A stretch of 64,000 nt of DNA from JAEWSN01 sp942493335 (GTDB lineage: Bacteria > Bacillota > Clostridia > DSM-8532). How positions within the stretch are numbered: position 1 is the stretch's first letter; each line of letters begins with the position of its first letter. The notes beneath the pieces were generated by a model, which was not told the origin of the DNA, searched no databases, and saw only the letters and a list, made by a program, of their open reading frames with translations. The position numbers were made by a program, and so were the translations under genes. Shown here one piece after another: positions 25,442-34,928 of the stretch. The stretch spans positions 310,001 through 374,000 of the forward strand of contig OW818693.1 of the NCBI GenBank assembly GCA_942493335.1, in the 5' to 3' direction.

Positions 25442-26584
25442 GTGGAAATTGAGCCGAAAGACAAACGGACACTGTATCAGATTGCCATGGATGATATCCT
25501 CGCATGCATCCGCAATGGTGATTTCTCATACGACAAACCCATCTGCACGGAGAAATCCCTGATGGCGCAATATGGCATCAGCCGCATTACGGCGAAGAGG
25601 GCCATCACCGAGCTGGAAGGTCGCGGCATTCTGTACCGCAAACGCAAAACGGGCAGCTTTGTCGCGCGGCCCCAGGAGCCGGGCACTGTTGAATCCACCA
25701 GAAGCCATCGGCAGTATGCGTTCGTTCTTCCCTTTGACATCACCAAAGGCGGGCTGATGGATACCTTCAAGACCGCCAATGCGATCCTGAGCGAGGCCGG
25801 ATCCGGCATGTCCATCCATATCACGGACAGCGGGACCGCTTCCCGGGGACGGGCCGTTCTGGCCCGACTTGCCGCAGCCGATGTGGATGGACTCGTTTAT
25901 TATCCGAGCACCAACGACATCCATCTGGAATTGTTGAATCCGTTCATCATGGAAAACAAGCCGGTCGTCATCATGGATATTACGACGGATTGTCCTTACC
26001 TGCATGGTGTGACTTCCGACAATTTCAACGGCAGCAAGCTGCTGACTGAGCATCTGTTGGCGCTTGGACACAGAAAAATCGCCTTTTTGACCGGATTCCC
26101 TCCGGAGAGCCGGACGACCATCCGGGATCGTTTCGGTGGTTATCTGACAGCATTGCGCCAGGCGGGAATCGCTCCTGATCCAGATTTGATCGTGACCGAC
26201 CTGGGGCTGGATTACCGCATACCCCTGTCGGGAACCCCTTTGTCCACGCCCTTGTGCAAGGCGCTGGGGAAGCTGCAGGAGGCAGGCGCCACCGCTATCG
26301 AAACGGAAAACGACGAATTGGCCTTCTATGCCATCCTCGCCTGCGGCGAGATGGGGGTCCGAATCCCGGAACAGCTCAGCATCTGCGGATTTGACAACTC
26401 CGAATCCGCACATCGGGTCAGCGGGGGCATTACAACCATCTGCCAGAACTTCACACAGATCGGGAGGGAGATCGCGGAAATTCTTCTTGAGAGCCAGGCA
26501 AACGCCGGCATGGAGATGCGGAAGATCGTTGTGCCAGTCGAATTGCTTGTGCAGGGTTCAGATGGAACACCGGCTTTCGAATAA
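25442..26584 (+). CDS. GntR/LacI-type transcriptional regulator (AraR architecture)
   Basis: The 380-residue protein has a GntR winged helix at the N-terminus (about 1-75: LYQIAMDDILACIRNGDF, then CTEKSLMAQYGISRITAKRA). A LacI-like sugar-binding domain follows (about 85-375, with GLVYYPSTND, LLALGHRKIAFLTGF and LSICGFDNSE). This is the AraR-type arrangement, where a sugar releases the repressor. The start is a GTG at 25442 with AGGAGG 9 bases upstream; a longer frame from 25364 has no such site. It is divergent from the permease, binding protein and mannosidase operon and is its probable repressor. Confidence 0.9.
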   Translation: MEIEPKDKRTLYQIAMDDILACIRNGDFSYDKPICTEKSLMAQYGISRITAKRAITELEGRGILYRKRKTGSFVARPQEPGTVESTRSHRQYAFVLPFDITKGGLMDTFKTANAILSEAGSGMSIHITDSGTASRGRAVLARLAAADVDGLVYYPSTNDIHLELLNPFIMENKPVVIMDITTDCPYLHGVTSDNFNGSKLLTEHLLALGHRKIAFLTGFPPESRTTIRDRFGGYLTALRQAGIAPDPDLIVTDLGLDYRIPLSGTPLSTPLCKALGKLQEAGATAIETENDELAFYAILACGEMGVRIPEQLSICGFDNSESAHRVSGGITTICQNFTQIGREIAEILLESQANAGMEMRKIVVPVELLVQGSDGTPAFE

Positions 26585-26731
26585 GGCGGAAAACCTCTCC
26601 AAAGCAAGTTTTTTTGCGAAAATCAAGGATGTGCCATCCATGTGCGAAAAGTTCGCTTGCGACAGATTTCAACGCATCTTTACGGGTAACTATGAAGGGC
26701 AAGGAAACTTATTGAAGAATAGAGGTAGCAT

Positions 26732-28738
26732 ATGAAAAGTGTCAAAACCAAGTTCATTCTGATTGTAAGCTTCCTTCTCCTTGTTGTCAGTGCGGCTTTT
26801 GGAATCGGCGCCTACATCACCTCATACAACGCATTGATCAATACGACGAAATCCGCTCTGACGGAAATCTCCCATCAGGGAGCGAATACCGTGGCGAAAG
26901 CGCTGGATGAGCAATGGAATGCACTTGAAGTGCTGGCAGCGGAAGACCGTATTGCCAGTCCTGACATCACGCTGCTCGAAAAGCTTGAGGGACTAAAGAG
27001 TGAAACAAAACGTTCCGGAAGCACAAGCATTGCCGTCATAGATGCGGATGGAAATACCCTTTCGGCTGCAGGGAAGACGGTAAGTGTGAAGGAAAGAGCT
27101 TATTTCCAGAAGGCCATGAAAGGAGAAAGAGCGATTTCAGATCCTGTTGTGGATAAAACGGACGCGACGAGAATGATTGTCGTGTATGCAGTCCCGATCA
27201 AATGGAACGGCCAGGTGGTCGGCGTCCTGATGGCAGCAAGAAGCGGGAATGATCTCAGCACGATCACCAATGATATCACATATGGCAAGATTGGCAAGGG
27301 ATTCATGATCAACGGCAAAGGTACGGTTGTCGCCCATACTGACATCAAGAAAGTACTCACCTCGGAAAATGCGATTGCCCTATTCGAAAAGGAAAAGGAT
27401 CCTTCCCTGCAAAGCTATTCGGATGCACTGAAACGAATCATTGAGAACAAGAACGGATTTGACAGCTATACCTACGCCGGTGTGGAATCATACAATGGAT
27501 ATGCGCCGGTTAAAGGCACAGACTGGATTTTGGTTGAAGCGGTTCCGAAGAATGACATTCTTTCCGAACTTGGGAGCTTGCAGCTGTCCATCCTGATCAT
27601 TGCCGTGCTGATCCTGCTGCTCGGCATTGGCACCACCTATTTGACAATCAGTATTTTCACAAAACCGATTCTGGATATTTCCGAACTGCTGAAAATCACC
27701 GCAAAAGGTGATTTCTCGGAAGACATGCCACTTTCCTTGCTGAAAATGAAGGATGAGATTGGGGTTCTGTCGAATTCAGCGAATACCATGCTGCACTCCA
27801 TGCGGGACGTCATACGGGGTGTGACGACGGAAACCTCGAAGTTGTCCACATCCGCCACGATTGAAGAGGCAAGCATGACAGAACTGTCCAAACAAATCGG
27901 TGAGGTTTCCGAAACAACGGAACAGCTTTCCGCCGGAATGGAGGAAACGGCCGCTGCTTCTCAGGAAATGAATGCCACCGCGCTGGAAATAGAACGGGCG
28001 ATTGAGTCCATTGCAGACAAGTCACAGGAGGGTTCCGAAACCGCCGCCGAAATCAGCAAGCGGGCCGTGGCGCTCAAGCTCAGCGCGGAGACTTCCAGTG
28101 CGAATGTGAAAGCGGTCTACAAAGCGACGGAAACAGAATTGAACAAGGCAATCGAACAATCGAAAACCGTCGAGCAAATCAATATTCTTTCCAATGCGAT
28201 CCTGCAGATTTCATCACAGACCAACCTGCTGGCGTTGAACGCTGCAATCGAGGCTGCAAGAGCCGGAGAGGCCGGGAAAGGTTTTTCCGTTGTTGCGGAG
28301 GAGATCAGAAAGCTTGCGGAGGAATCAAAAAACACGGTTACACAAATCCAGAAGGTTACCGGTGTTGTTGTCCAGTCGGTTGAGAATCTTTCCGTCAATT
28401 CTTCCAAAGTCCTGAATTTCATCAACAAACAAGTTCTGTCCGACTATGAGTCACTTGTCAGCACCAGCGAGCAGTACAGCGCGGATGCGGATCTCGTCAC
28501 GCGTATCGTCTTGGATCTCAGCGCGACAACGGAACAAGTAACCGCATCCATACAGAACATGATCAAAGCCATCAATGAGATCACCGCCGCAACCAATGAA
28601 GGCGCGGAAGGGACCGCACATATTGCTGGCAATACCGTATTGGTAAAAAACAAAGCGCAGCTGGTATTGAATAATACCAGAGAAACGAAGGCAAGTGGAG
28701 ACAGGCTTTCTGTGATCGTTTCAAATTTCAAGGTGTAG
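26732..28738 (+). CDS. Methyl-accepting chemotaxis protein
   Basis: The 668-residue receptor has a first membrane helix at about 8-28 and a periplasm-side dCache-like sensor to about 285. DADGNTLSAAGKTVSVKERAYF and AVPIKWNGQVVGVLMA are typical of Cache folds. A second helix (about 288-308) and a HAMP region precede the signalling domain. The conserved hairpin tip is LLALNAAIEAARAGEAGKGF. No C-terminal methylesterase-binding pentapeptide is present. Ligands of dCache receptors are often amino or organic acids, but nothing here fixes the ligand. GAGGTAG precedes the ATG. No flagellar or che genes are in the window. Confidence 0.92.
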   Translation: MKSVKTKFILIVSFLLLVVSAAFGIGAYITSYNALINTTKSALTEISHQGANTVAKALDEQWNALEVLAAEDRIASPDITLLEKLEGLKSETKRSGSTSIAVIDADGNTLSAAGKTVSVKERAYFQKAMKGERAISDPVVDKTDATRMIVVYAVPIKWNGQVVGVLMAARSGNDLSTITNDITYGKIGKGFMINGKGTVVAHTDIKKVLTSENAIALFEKEKDPSLQSYSDALKRIIENKNGFDSYTYAGVESYNGYAPVKGTDWILVEAVPKNDILSELGSLQLSILIIAVLILLLGIGTTYLTISIFTKPILDISELLKITAKGDFSEDMPLSLLKMKDEIGVLSNSANTMLHSMRDVIRGVTTETSKLSTSATIEEASMTELSKQIGEVSETTEQLSAGMEETAAASQEMNATALEIERAIESIADKSQEGSETAAEISKRAVALKLSAETSSANVKAVYKATETELNKAIEQSKTVEQINILSNAILQISSQTNLLALNAAIEAARAGEAGKGFSVVAEEIRKLAEESKNTVTQIQKVTGVVVQSVENLSVNSSKVLNFINKQVLSDYESLVSTSEQYSADADLVTRIVLDLSATTEQVTASIQNMIKAINEITAATNEGAEGTAHIAGNTVLVKNKAQLVLNNTRETKASGDRLSVIVSNFKV

Positions 28739-28861
28739 TATTTCGAAGAATCGGAAAACCAGCCCAATCTGCCGAAAACGACGGAGCTGTGGTAAAATGG
28801 ACGAAGGGCCCTGATATCACGCCGGCCATTGTTCATCGAAGTGTCTTTTCGGGAAATGCCC

Positions 28862-30478
28862 ATGGGACAACGGCCGAAAGTGTACGCTTCGCATATTCAA
28901 CGGCTGACGAAACAGGCCATGGAGGTGTCCGTGTCCGGTTGCGACCCAGCTTCCTCCGCACTCCGGCAGGCAGAAAGCGAACTGCCTCTTTCCCCCGGAA
29001 ATGCGATTCGAATCCTGAATGAATGGCTTCCGCGAATCGAAGCTGCAAAGAATGATCCGCTTGTTTGCGATGCCTGGGATCTGATGGGGCGATGGCATCT
29101 TATGTTCGGCAGGGATCTGGATGCGAACCATGCGTTTGAAACGGCTCTCCGACATGCCGAGGAAGCCGGTGACATCCAGCGCGCCTGCAGGGTCCGCAAG
29201 AACATCGGCATCGCCTTGCTCCGGATGAAAGCCTACCACCAGGCGCTCCAGTATTTTCTGGATGTGAGGGAAACCGCCCAACGGGAAGGCTTTATTCTGC
29301 TGGAAGGCCAGGCGGAAAACAACATCGCCGTCATTCACCATCTCAACGGCAATTACGAAGCGGCACGCATCATTTTTCTCCGTTTGCTTGAGAACGTGGA
29401 TGCAATGGGTCTCTCGCTTGCCATTGCCCATTTCAATCTGGCGGATGTGAATCTGATGCTCGGGGATCTGGACCAGGTCGCCCGGCATATACGCGCTGGA
29501 AAACTGGTGGCGAAAGAGGACGGCAGGACGGAAATGCTTGCCGGATTTTCCTGTTTCGTCGGAGCGCTTCAGCGCAGACGCAAACAATATGCTACAGCGC
29601 GCGCCCAATTGGAACGTGCTTCACGAAAATGCTCGGAATCCCACAGAATGGAGGAACAGGTGCGCTGTTTCTTCGAGCTGTCCCTGCTTTTCAAGGATAT
29701 CGACGATTTCGGGAACATGATGAAGTATTCACGCGAAGTCATTTCATCCGGCAGAGCCCACGGCATGATGGATGAAACCGTGCATGCCTATGAAAACCTG
29801 ATTGTCGGGCTGCGCGTGGTGGGCGATGGAAAATCAGTCATGGAGGCTTGCAGGGACTATGCGGCTTTCCTTGAAGAGCGGGAATCGCATGATGCCATAA
29901 GACTGCGGGTTCGGATGGAAATGGAACTGGAACTGATCGATGTGGCGCGCAGCCAGCGCCGTCTGGAACGGGAATTGGCGATAGATCCCCTGACCGGACT
30001 GAACAGTTACCGCATGCTTCCACGCAAAATTCTGGAAACCCGTCTCCGGATGCATGCCCCTGCCGTTCTGCTTTATCTGGATCTGGACAATCTGAAACAG
30101 GTCAATGATTCCCATGGCCATATGGTTGGGGATCAGCTCATCATCGCCTTTGCCCGGGAAATCAGGAAAGCCTTGCCGGAACAAGCGATCGCAACAAGGA
30201 AATCAGGAGATGAGTTTGTCGTTTTCCTGCCGGAGACAAGGCTCAGGGATGCAGTGGTCAGGTTGGAACGTTTTTTGAAGGATGTGTCGGAAATACACAA
30301 TATCGGTGGCGTGATGCTGCCATTGGCCTGCAGCGTTGGCCTTGCGGAGGATACGGAAAACAGCGAGGAACCCGCAAAGCTCGTGGAACGCGCAGACATG
30401 GCGATGCTGGAGGCGAAACGGGCGGGTCGCGCACGGTATGTCATCGCCGATGCAGCAAAACGCGGAGGCGGATTATGA
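28862..30478 (+). CDS. TPR-repeat diguanylate cyclase (GGDEF), first of a tandem pair
   Basis: The 538-residue soluble protein has a helical repeat N-terminus (about 35-340) with TPR features such as IGIALLRMKAYHQALQYF and ENNIAVIHHLNGNYEAARII. A GGDEF domain covers about 365-535. Its metal and GTP site reads DLDNLKQVNDSHGHMVGD, and the catalytic loop is SGDEF, so activity is likely. The RxxD inhibitory site that normally stands just upstream is absent, so product inhibition of the usual kind is unlikely. There are no membrane segments. The ATG at 28862 is favoured because GGGA is well spaced; the frame also opens at a TTG (28829). TGGTAAAAT at 28790-28798 could be an extended -10. It overlaps the next gene by 4 bases. 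Confidence 0.88.
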   Translation: MGQRPKVYASHIQRLTKQAMEVSVSGCDPASSALRQAESELPLSPGNAIRILNEWLPRIEAAKNDPLVCDAWDLMGRWHLMFGRDLDANHAFETALRHAEEAGDIQRACRVRKNIGIALLRMKAYHQALQYFLDVRETAQREGFILLEGQAENNIAVIHHLNGNYEAARIIFLRLLENVDAMGLSLAIAHFNLADVNLMLGDLDQVARHIRAGKLVAKEDGRTEMLAGFSCFVGALQRRRKQYATARAQLERASRKCSESHRMEEQVRCFFELSLLFKDIDDFGNMMKYSREVISSGRAHGMMDETVHAYENLIVGLRVVGDGKSVMEACRDYAAFLEERESHDAIRLRVRMEMELELIDVARSQRRLERELAIDPLTGLNSYRMLPRKILETRLRMHAPAVLLYLDLDNLKQVNDSHGHMVGDQLIIAFAREIRKALPEQAIATRKSGDEFVVFLPETRLRDAVVRLERFLKDVSEIHNIGGVMLPLACSVGLAEDTENSEEPAKLVERADMAMLEAKRAGRARYVIADAAKRGGGL

Positions 30479-31998
30479 CGGAAAAATCGCCCCGGAGTCT
30501 CGAACTCATCCGGGACTTGAGTCCTGTGTTCGCGAGTGATCCTGAAACCGCGCGCAGCCGGCTTCTGGAGGCTGCCGAACTGGCCCGGAGGCAAGGGGAT
30601 GTTTTTTCGGAATTCACCCTGTTGGATGAACTCGCCTGGCAGGCTACGACGAAATTTGAAGCGGAAGAAGCACTGAACAGCATTCAGCGGGTTCTGGACC
30701 TGGCGGAACGTACCGGGGATTTGAATCACATCGGAGCGGCTCACAATACATATGGTGTCTTTTTCATGAATGTCGGAGAGCCGCTTCCTGCCGTCGAACA
30801 GCTCGGGAAGGCGCTGGCCGCTTATGAGACGGCAGACAGCACGGAACGTGTCGCATCCGTCCTTGTCAATATCGGTGAGCTTCTCGTCGAGATGGATGAG
30901 ATGGAAAAGGCGGCGCCTTATCTCGAAGAGGCATGCAAGCTGACCGAGACCTCCGGACGTCCCGATGTCCTGTTGAATCTGGCATTTGTCCGGGTGCTGC
31001 AGGAACGGGTTCCCGATGCATGGCACTGTCTTGTGAGAGTCTGGCGTGAGGGACGTCTGGATGCGGATTGGCCGCTTCGTGCCAATGTGCATGATGTTGC
31101 TGGCTGGATACGGCACCGGACGGGGAATCTTGCTGCCGCGCTGCGGCACTACAGGAAGGCGGTTGCCCTCTTTCAGCAGCAGCATGATTCCTTTCGGACG
31201 GCTGCGGCCTGTCTTTCGATCGGCGATATTCATCTGGAACAGGAGGAAATGCTGAAGGCCGCGGAAGCCTATCGGCAATCCGCGGAAATCAGTGGCATTC
31301 AGGGATATCGTTCCATTGAGATCCGGTCCCTTCGGAAACTGCTGCCGCTCACAACCGGTCCGGTCGAGAGTCTCGCCATCCAGCAACGGCTTTCTTATGC
31401 CCTGAGAGAGGCGGATGAGCGGAACAAGGCACTGCGTCGCAACTTTGTGGGGATTCAAATCCGCTTGGATCATCTTCGACGGGAACGTGAAGAAATGAAA
31501 CGTGACTACGAGCTGGATGCCCTGACGGGTTTGCTGGCCTACCGGAACCTTGATGAACGTTTGAAGCGGCTTGCAGACAATTGTACAAGATTCGCTTTCC
31601 TTTTTCTGGACGTGGATCGGCTGAAACAGTTGAATGACCGGTGGGGGCACGCGGCAGGAGACATGCTGCTTCGCAGCTTCGCCAATGATCTGGCGGATGC
31701 GCTGCCTCGTACGGGCATTGCGATTCGGAAGTCCGGAGATGAGTTCATCGTGGTTCTACCGCATGCCGGACGTTCGGAAACCTGTGAATACCTGGAGGAT
31801 CTCTTCGCGCGACTCGGTATTCAGCGCAGAATCGGGGAGGAAGCGATGGCGTTGTCGTGCAGTGCGGGAATTGCGCTGTGGCCGACGGATACGACGAATG
31901 TGGGCCAACTGGAATGGATGGCCGACCAGGCCATGTACCAGGCAAAGGACAAGGGAAGAAACCGGTTTTGCTGGCATCAGTCCTTCCAACAGTCCTAA
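30475..31998 (+). CDS. TPR-repeat diguanylate cyclase (GGDEF), second of a tandem pair
   Basis: The 507-residue protein has the same design as its upstream neighbour: TPR-like helices (about 40-330, e.g. GAAHNTYGVFFMNVGEPLPA) and a GGDEF domain (about 345-505). The nucleotide site is DVDRLKQLNDRWGHAAGD and the catalytic loop is SGDEF; again there is no RxxD inhibitory site. The start ATG overlaps the preceding stop as ATGA, so the two should be co-translated. Sequence identity outside the GGDEF core is low, so the pair probably arose by an old duplication and may sense different partners. Each could make c-di-GMP, or the pair could form a hetero-dimeric cyclase. Confidence 0.88.
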   Translation: MTEKSPRSLELIRDLSPVFASDPETARSRLLEAAELARRQGDVFSEFTLLDELAWQATTKFEAEEALNSIQRVLDLAERTGDLNHIGAAHNTYGVFFMNVGEPLPAVEQLGKALAAYETADSTERVASVLVNIGELLVEMDEMEKAAPYLEEACKLTETSGRPDVLLNLAFVRVLQERVPDAWHCLVRVWREGRLDADWPLRANVHDVAGWIRHRTGNLAAALRHYRKAVALFQQQHDSFRTAAACLSIGDIHLEQEEMLKAAEAYRQSAEISGIQGYRSIEIRSLRKLLPLTTGPVESLAIQQRLSYALREADERNKALRRNFVGIQIRLDHLRREREEMKRDYELDALTGLLAYRNLDERLKRLADNCTRFAFLFLDVDRLKQLNDRWGHAAGDMLLRSFANDLADALPRTGIAIRKSGDEFIVVLPHAGRSETCEYLEDLFARLGIQRRIGEEAMALSCSAGIALWPTDTTNVGQLEWMADQAMYQAKDKGRNRFCWHQSFQQS

Positions 31999-32134
31999 GC
32001 GGGATGGACGCAACTCGAAACAGGACGGCTAGACCTTTTCCAGACCACAGAATGATACGATCCTTCATCCCGAAACCGGATGGGAATCCCAAACCGCAAC
32101 AGAGATCCGCGCACTTCAAGGCAGGAGGGGCATC

Positions 32135-33160
32135 ATGCAGAAAACAAGACTGGGAAAGACAGAATTGAAGGTGACACGCACCGCATTCGGCGCGCTTCCG
32201 GTGCAACGGCTGGATAAGGACGAGGCGGCCGCGTTGTTGCGCAAGGCCTATGAATCCGGCATCAATTTCTTCGATACGGCCAGAGGCTATACGGACAGCG
32301 AGGAAAAGATCGGGCTGGCGTTGTCCGATATTCGGGAGAATATCATCATTGCCACCAAATCCGGCGCAGCCGATGCAAATGCCTTGCGCGCCCACCTGGA
32401 AACCAGCCTCGAGAAACTCAAAACAAGCTACATCGACATCTACCAGCTGCATAATCCGTCCACACTTCCCGATCCGGAGGATCCGGACGGGCTGTATCAG
32501 GCATTGCTGAAAGCGAAACGGGAAGGACTCATCCGGCACATCGGCATCACAAATCATAGACTCGACCTGATGATGGAAGCTGTCGGCTCGGGATTGTATG
32601 AAACCTGCCAGTTCCCTTTTTCATCATTGTCTTCCGAGTCCGACATATCTCTTGTCCGGTTGTGCGAAGCACGGGATGTCGGCTTTATCGCCATGAAGGC
32701 CATGTCGGGCGGACTGATTACCAACGCCGCTTCCACCTTTGCCTTTCTTCGGCAGTTTGAAAATGTCGTTCCCATCTGGGGGATTCAACGGCAGGAGGAG
32801 TTGGCGGAATTTCTGACGATGGAGGAACATCCGCCGGTGTTGGATGATGCGATGATGGCCATCATCGAAAAGGACAGAAGGGAACTGGCAGGCGCGTTCT
32901 GTCGCGGCTGTGGATACTGCATGCCTTGCCCTGCGGGCATTCCCATTCCGATTGCAGCACGGATGTCCCTGCTGTTGCGTCGTGCGCCATGGCAGGGATT
33001 CGTGACGGATGAATGGCAGGAGCAGATGGCGCGGATCGAAGGTTGCCAGCATTGCGGCCAGTGCATCCGCCAATGCCCCTATGGGCTGGACACACCGGAA
33101 CTCCTGAAGGAAATGCAGAGAGACTACCGGGCGTTTATTACAGCCCATGCGTCCGCTTGA
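32135..33160 (+). CDS. Aldo/keto reductase with 4Fe-4S ferredoxin module (second copy)
   Basis: The 341-residue protein has a short aldo/keto reductase barrel (LGKTELKVTRTAFGALP, GINFFDTARGYTDSEEKIG, YIDIYQLHNPS) and a cysteine-rich tail. The tail reads CRGCGYCMPCPAGIPIP and CQHCGQCIRQCPYGLDTP. In the catalytic segment the usual D-T-A-x-x-Y order is kept. It is shorter than the reductase at 15282 and belongs to a different branch of the same fused family. GGAGG lies 7 bases before the ATG. It follows the cyclase pair by 136 bases and ends at a shared terminator, and could be transcribed alone or with the cyclases. Confidence 0.9.
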   Translation: MQKTRLGKTELKVTRTAFGALPVQRLDKDEAAALLRKAYESGINFFDTARGYTDSEEKIGLALSDIRENIIIATKSGAADANALRAHLETSLEKLKTSYIDIYQLHNPSTLPDPEDPDGLYQALLKAKREGLIRHIGITNHRLDLMMEAVGSGLYETCQFPFSSLSSESDISLVRLCEARDVGFIAMKAMSGGLITNAASTFAFLRQFENVVPIWGIQRQEELAEFLTMEEHPPVLDDAMMAIIEKDRRELAGAFCRGCGYCMPCPAGIPIPIAARMSLLLRRAPWQGFVTDEWQEQMARIEGCQHCGQCIRQCPYGLDTPELLKEMQRDYRAFITAHASA

Positions 33161-33225
33161 GAAAGGATTCCGCTGAGTCGGATTCTGCAGTTCACAGGTA
33201 ACCAGAAAAATTGTTTCAAGCATGG

Positions 33226-33258
33226 AAAAACCGCCCTGATGCAAGAGGGCGGTTTTTT
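33226..33258. terminator. Bidirectional terminator between convergent genes
   Basis: AAAAACCGCCCT (33226-33237) and AGGGCGGTTTTTT (33246-33258) form a strong stem with T runs on both strands. It serves the aldo/keto reductase on the plus strand and the HD-GYP gene on the minus strand. Confidence 0.9.
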
Positions 33259-33272
33259 GTGGGCAAAAAGTT

Positions 33273-34346
33273 TCAGATTTCCGCAATGCCAGTGATGGTG
33301 AGGTTTGTGTATTCAAATTGATCCCTTAGGTTGATTTCATAAGGTTCAATGTCCTTTCCGGACTTTTGGAAGATCCGGATCCTTGGACGAAGACCGAAGG
33401 ATTCATAATTTTCCAGAACCAGGGCAATCCAGCCATTGCTGAGCGTGACGCAGGTTCCGACGGGATATGGGGCGATGCATTTCAGGAAGGTCTGAACAAG
33501 CGCTGGATTGAACTGGCTTCCTGAGGAGGCCATGAAGAACTCGATGGCTTCGGAAGGCGATAGGGCTTTCCGATAAGGACGTTCGGATGTCAATGCGTCA
33601 TAAACGTCTGCCATGGCGATGATGGCGCCAAAACGCGTGATCTTCCCGTTGGACTTGCCATTGGGATATCCGCTTCCGTTATGCCATTCATGATGTTCCA
33701 GGATGGGGACGTAGGATGTGGGCGGCAACTCCGGATAATACTTCTTGACGAACTCGAAACCCTGCTGCGAATGCTGGTGCATTTCCTCGAGTTCTGCGGG
33801 ATCAAGCTTTCCCGGTTTATTCAGGATGTTCTTTGGCGTGAAAACCTTTCCCATGTCATGGAGCAGTGCTCCGATGCCCAGCCGGTTGAGCATGTCCCGG
33901 TTCATTCCACAGGCCAGACCGATCACAATGGAGAGAACCGCAACATTCACAGAATGCGCATAGGTGTAATTGTCAAATACCTTCAGATCAATCATGTTGA
34001 TCATCAGATTCCGATTCCCAAGAATCTCGTCCACAATTTCACCGATCTGTGTGCTGAAAAGATCGAGCGACGGCGGAGTTCCGGTTTTTTCAGCCGTCAC
34101 AAACAGATTCTTGATCCCTTTGGTTGTTTCGGACCGGAGGGTATCGGAAATCAGGGTGACGATTTCCACATCACCCGAGATGGCGTCATCCACGTAGATG
34201 CCATTGAGACCGAGTTTCCGGATGCTCTCAATGTAGCCATCCGACAATGTGGTTCCCGCTGTCAGCAGCAATTCGTTCTGAACGCCCCAAAGGGTTCTTC
34301 CGAGCCGCATGCCACTGCGAATGCAGGATATCGGAACGAAACGCAT
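33273..34346 (-). CDS. HD-GYP domain cyclic-di-GMP phosphodiesterase
   Basis: The 357-residue protein has an N-terminal domain of about 110 residues found before HD-GYP modules (ISCIRSGMRLGRTLW). The HD-GYP domain carries HSVNVAVLS, HDMGK (near 188), PILEHHEWHNGSGYP (near 235) and MADVYDALTSERPYR. These are the metal ligands and the GYP motif needed to hydrolyse c-di-GMP. No membrane helix or receiver domain is present. AGGAGG precedes the ATG. It stands convergent to the two cyclase genes, so synthesis and breakdown enzymes for the same messenger are close together. Confidence 0.92.
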   Translation of the reverse strand: MRFVPISCIRSGMRLGRTLWGVQNELLLTAGTTLSDGYIESIRKLGLNGIYVDDAISGDVEIVTLISDTLRSETTKGIKNLFVTAEKTGTPPSLDLFSTQIGEIVDEILGNRNLMINMIDLKVFDNYTYAHSVNVAVLSIVIGLACGMNRDMLNRLGIGALLHDMGKVFTPKNILNKPGKLDPAELEEMHQHSQQGFEFVKKYYPELPPTSYVPILEHHEWHNGSGYPNGKSNGKITRFGAIIAMADVYDALTSERPYRKALSPSEAIEFFMASSGSQFNPALVQTFLKCIAPYPVGTCVTLSNGWIALVLENYESFGLRPRIRIFQKSGKDIEPYEINLRDQFEYTNLTITGIAEI

Positions 34347-34411
34347 GATTGGTCCTCCTGAAGGTTGTGCGTCGGGTCAGGTTCGGGTGGACGAACCTGG
34401 CATATCAGGTA

Positions 34412-34672
34412 TCATCCGTTTCCCTGAAGCCGGATGTTTTCCGCAACCACACCTTCAAGGACATTCAATTCCGCATGCAGTTCGTCGATTTCATCTTCCG
34501 TGCCGGAAAGCTGCAGAATCATCAGACCTTCTTCCGTACAGGCGTCTCCCGTTTCGTGAAGACCCAGCCGTACTTTGATGAGACAGCCGTATTTGGTCAG
34601 GATTTCCTGCACCTGGGATGCGTTGGCATGACGTTTGCTGATCAGGATTCCCATCAGATTATAGACAGCCAT
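34412..34672 (-). CDS. Small ACT-like protein, TM1266 (iron-only hydrogenase regulator) family
   Basis: The 86-residue protein has one alpha/beta ACT-like domain: MAVYNLMGILIS, then VQEILTKYG, VRLGLHETG and DEIDELHAELNVLEGV. This matches the small family named putative iron-only hydrogenase system regulator, usually near hydrogenase maturation genes. None of those genes is in the window, so the link is only by family name. GGAGG sits 7 bases before the ATG at 34672, so the longer frame to 34723 is not used. It lies 65 bases upstream of the HD-GYP gene on the same strand and is probably co-transcribed with it. Confidence 0.7.
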   Translation of the reverse strand: MAVYNLMGILISKRHANASQVQEILTKYGCLIKVRLGLHETGDACTEEGLMILQLSGTEDEIDELHAELNVLEGVVAENIRLQGNG

Positions 34673-34928
34673 GTCGAATCCTCCGTTCGGTTGTTCTGCG
34701 GTGTCGATCCTCTTCATGTTCACATGGTATCACAGGTGTTATTGTTGTAACAGGGAAATAATCACATTGGGGTTGGATGCCTTGAAATTGTTCCAACTTG
34801 TATTTCTTCAAATCGTATGATTTGCAATTTCTCCGATTTTCATGTTTCAACCCCGATACGAGGATGGTAAAGTAAAAAAGGAGTCCGGAGAGGGCATCAT
34901 GCTAGATGGCAAAAAGGAGAAAAACAAG

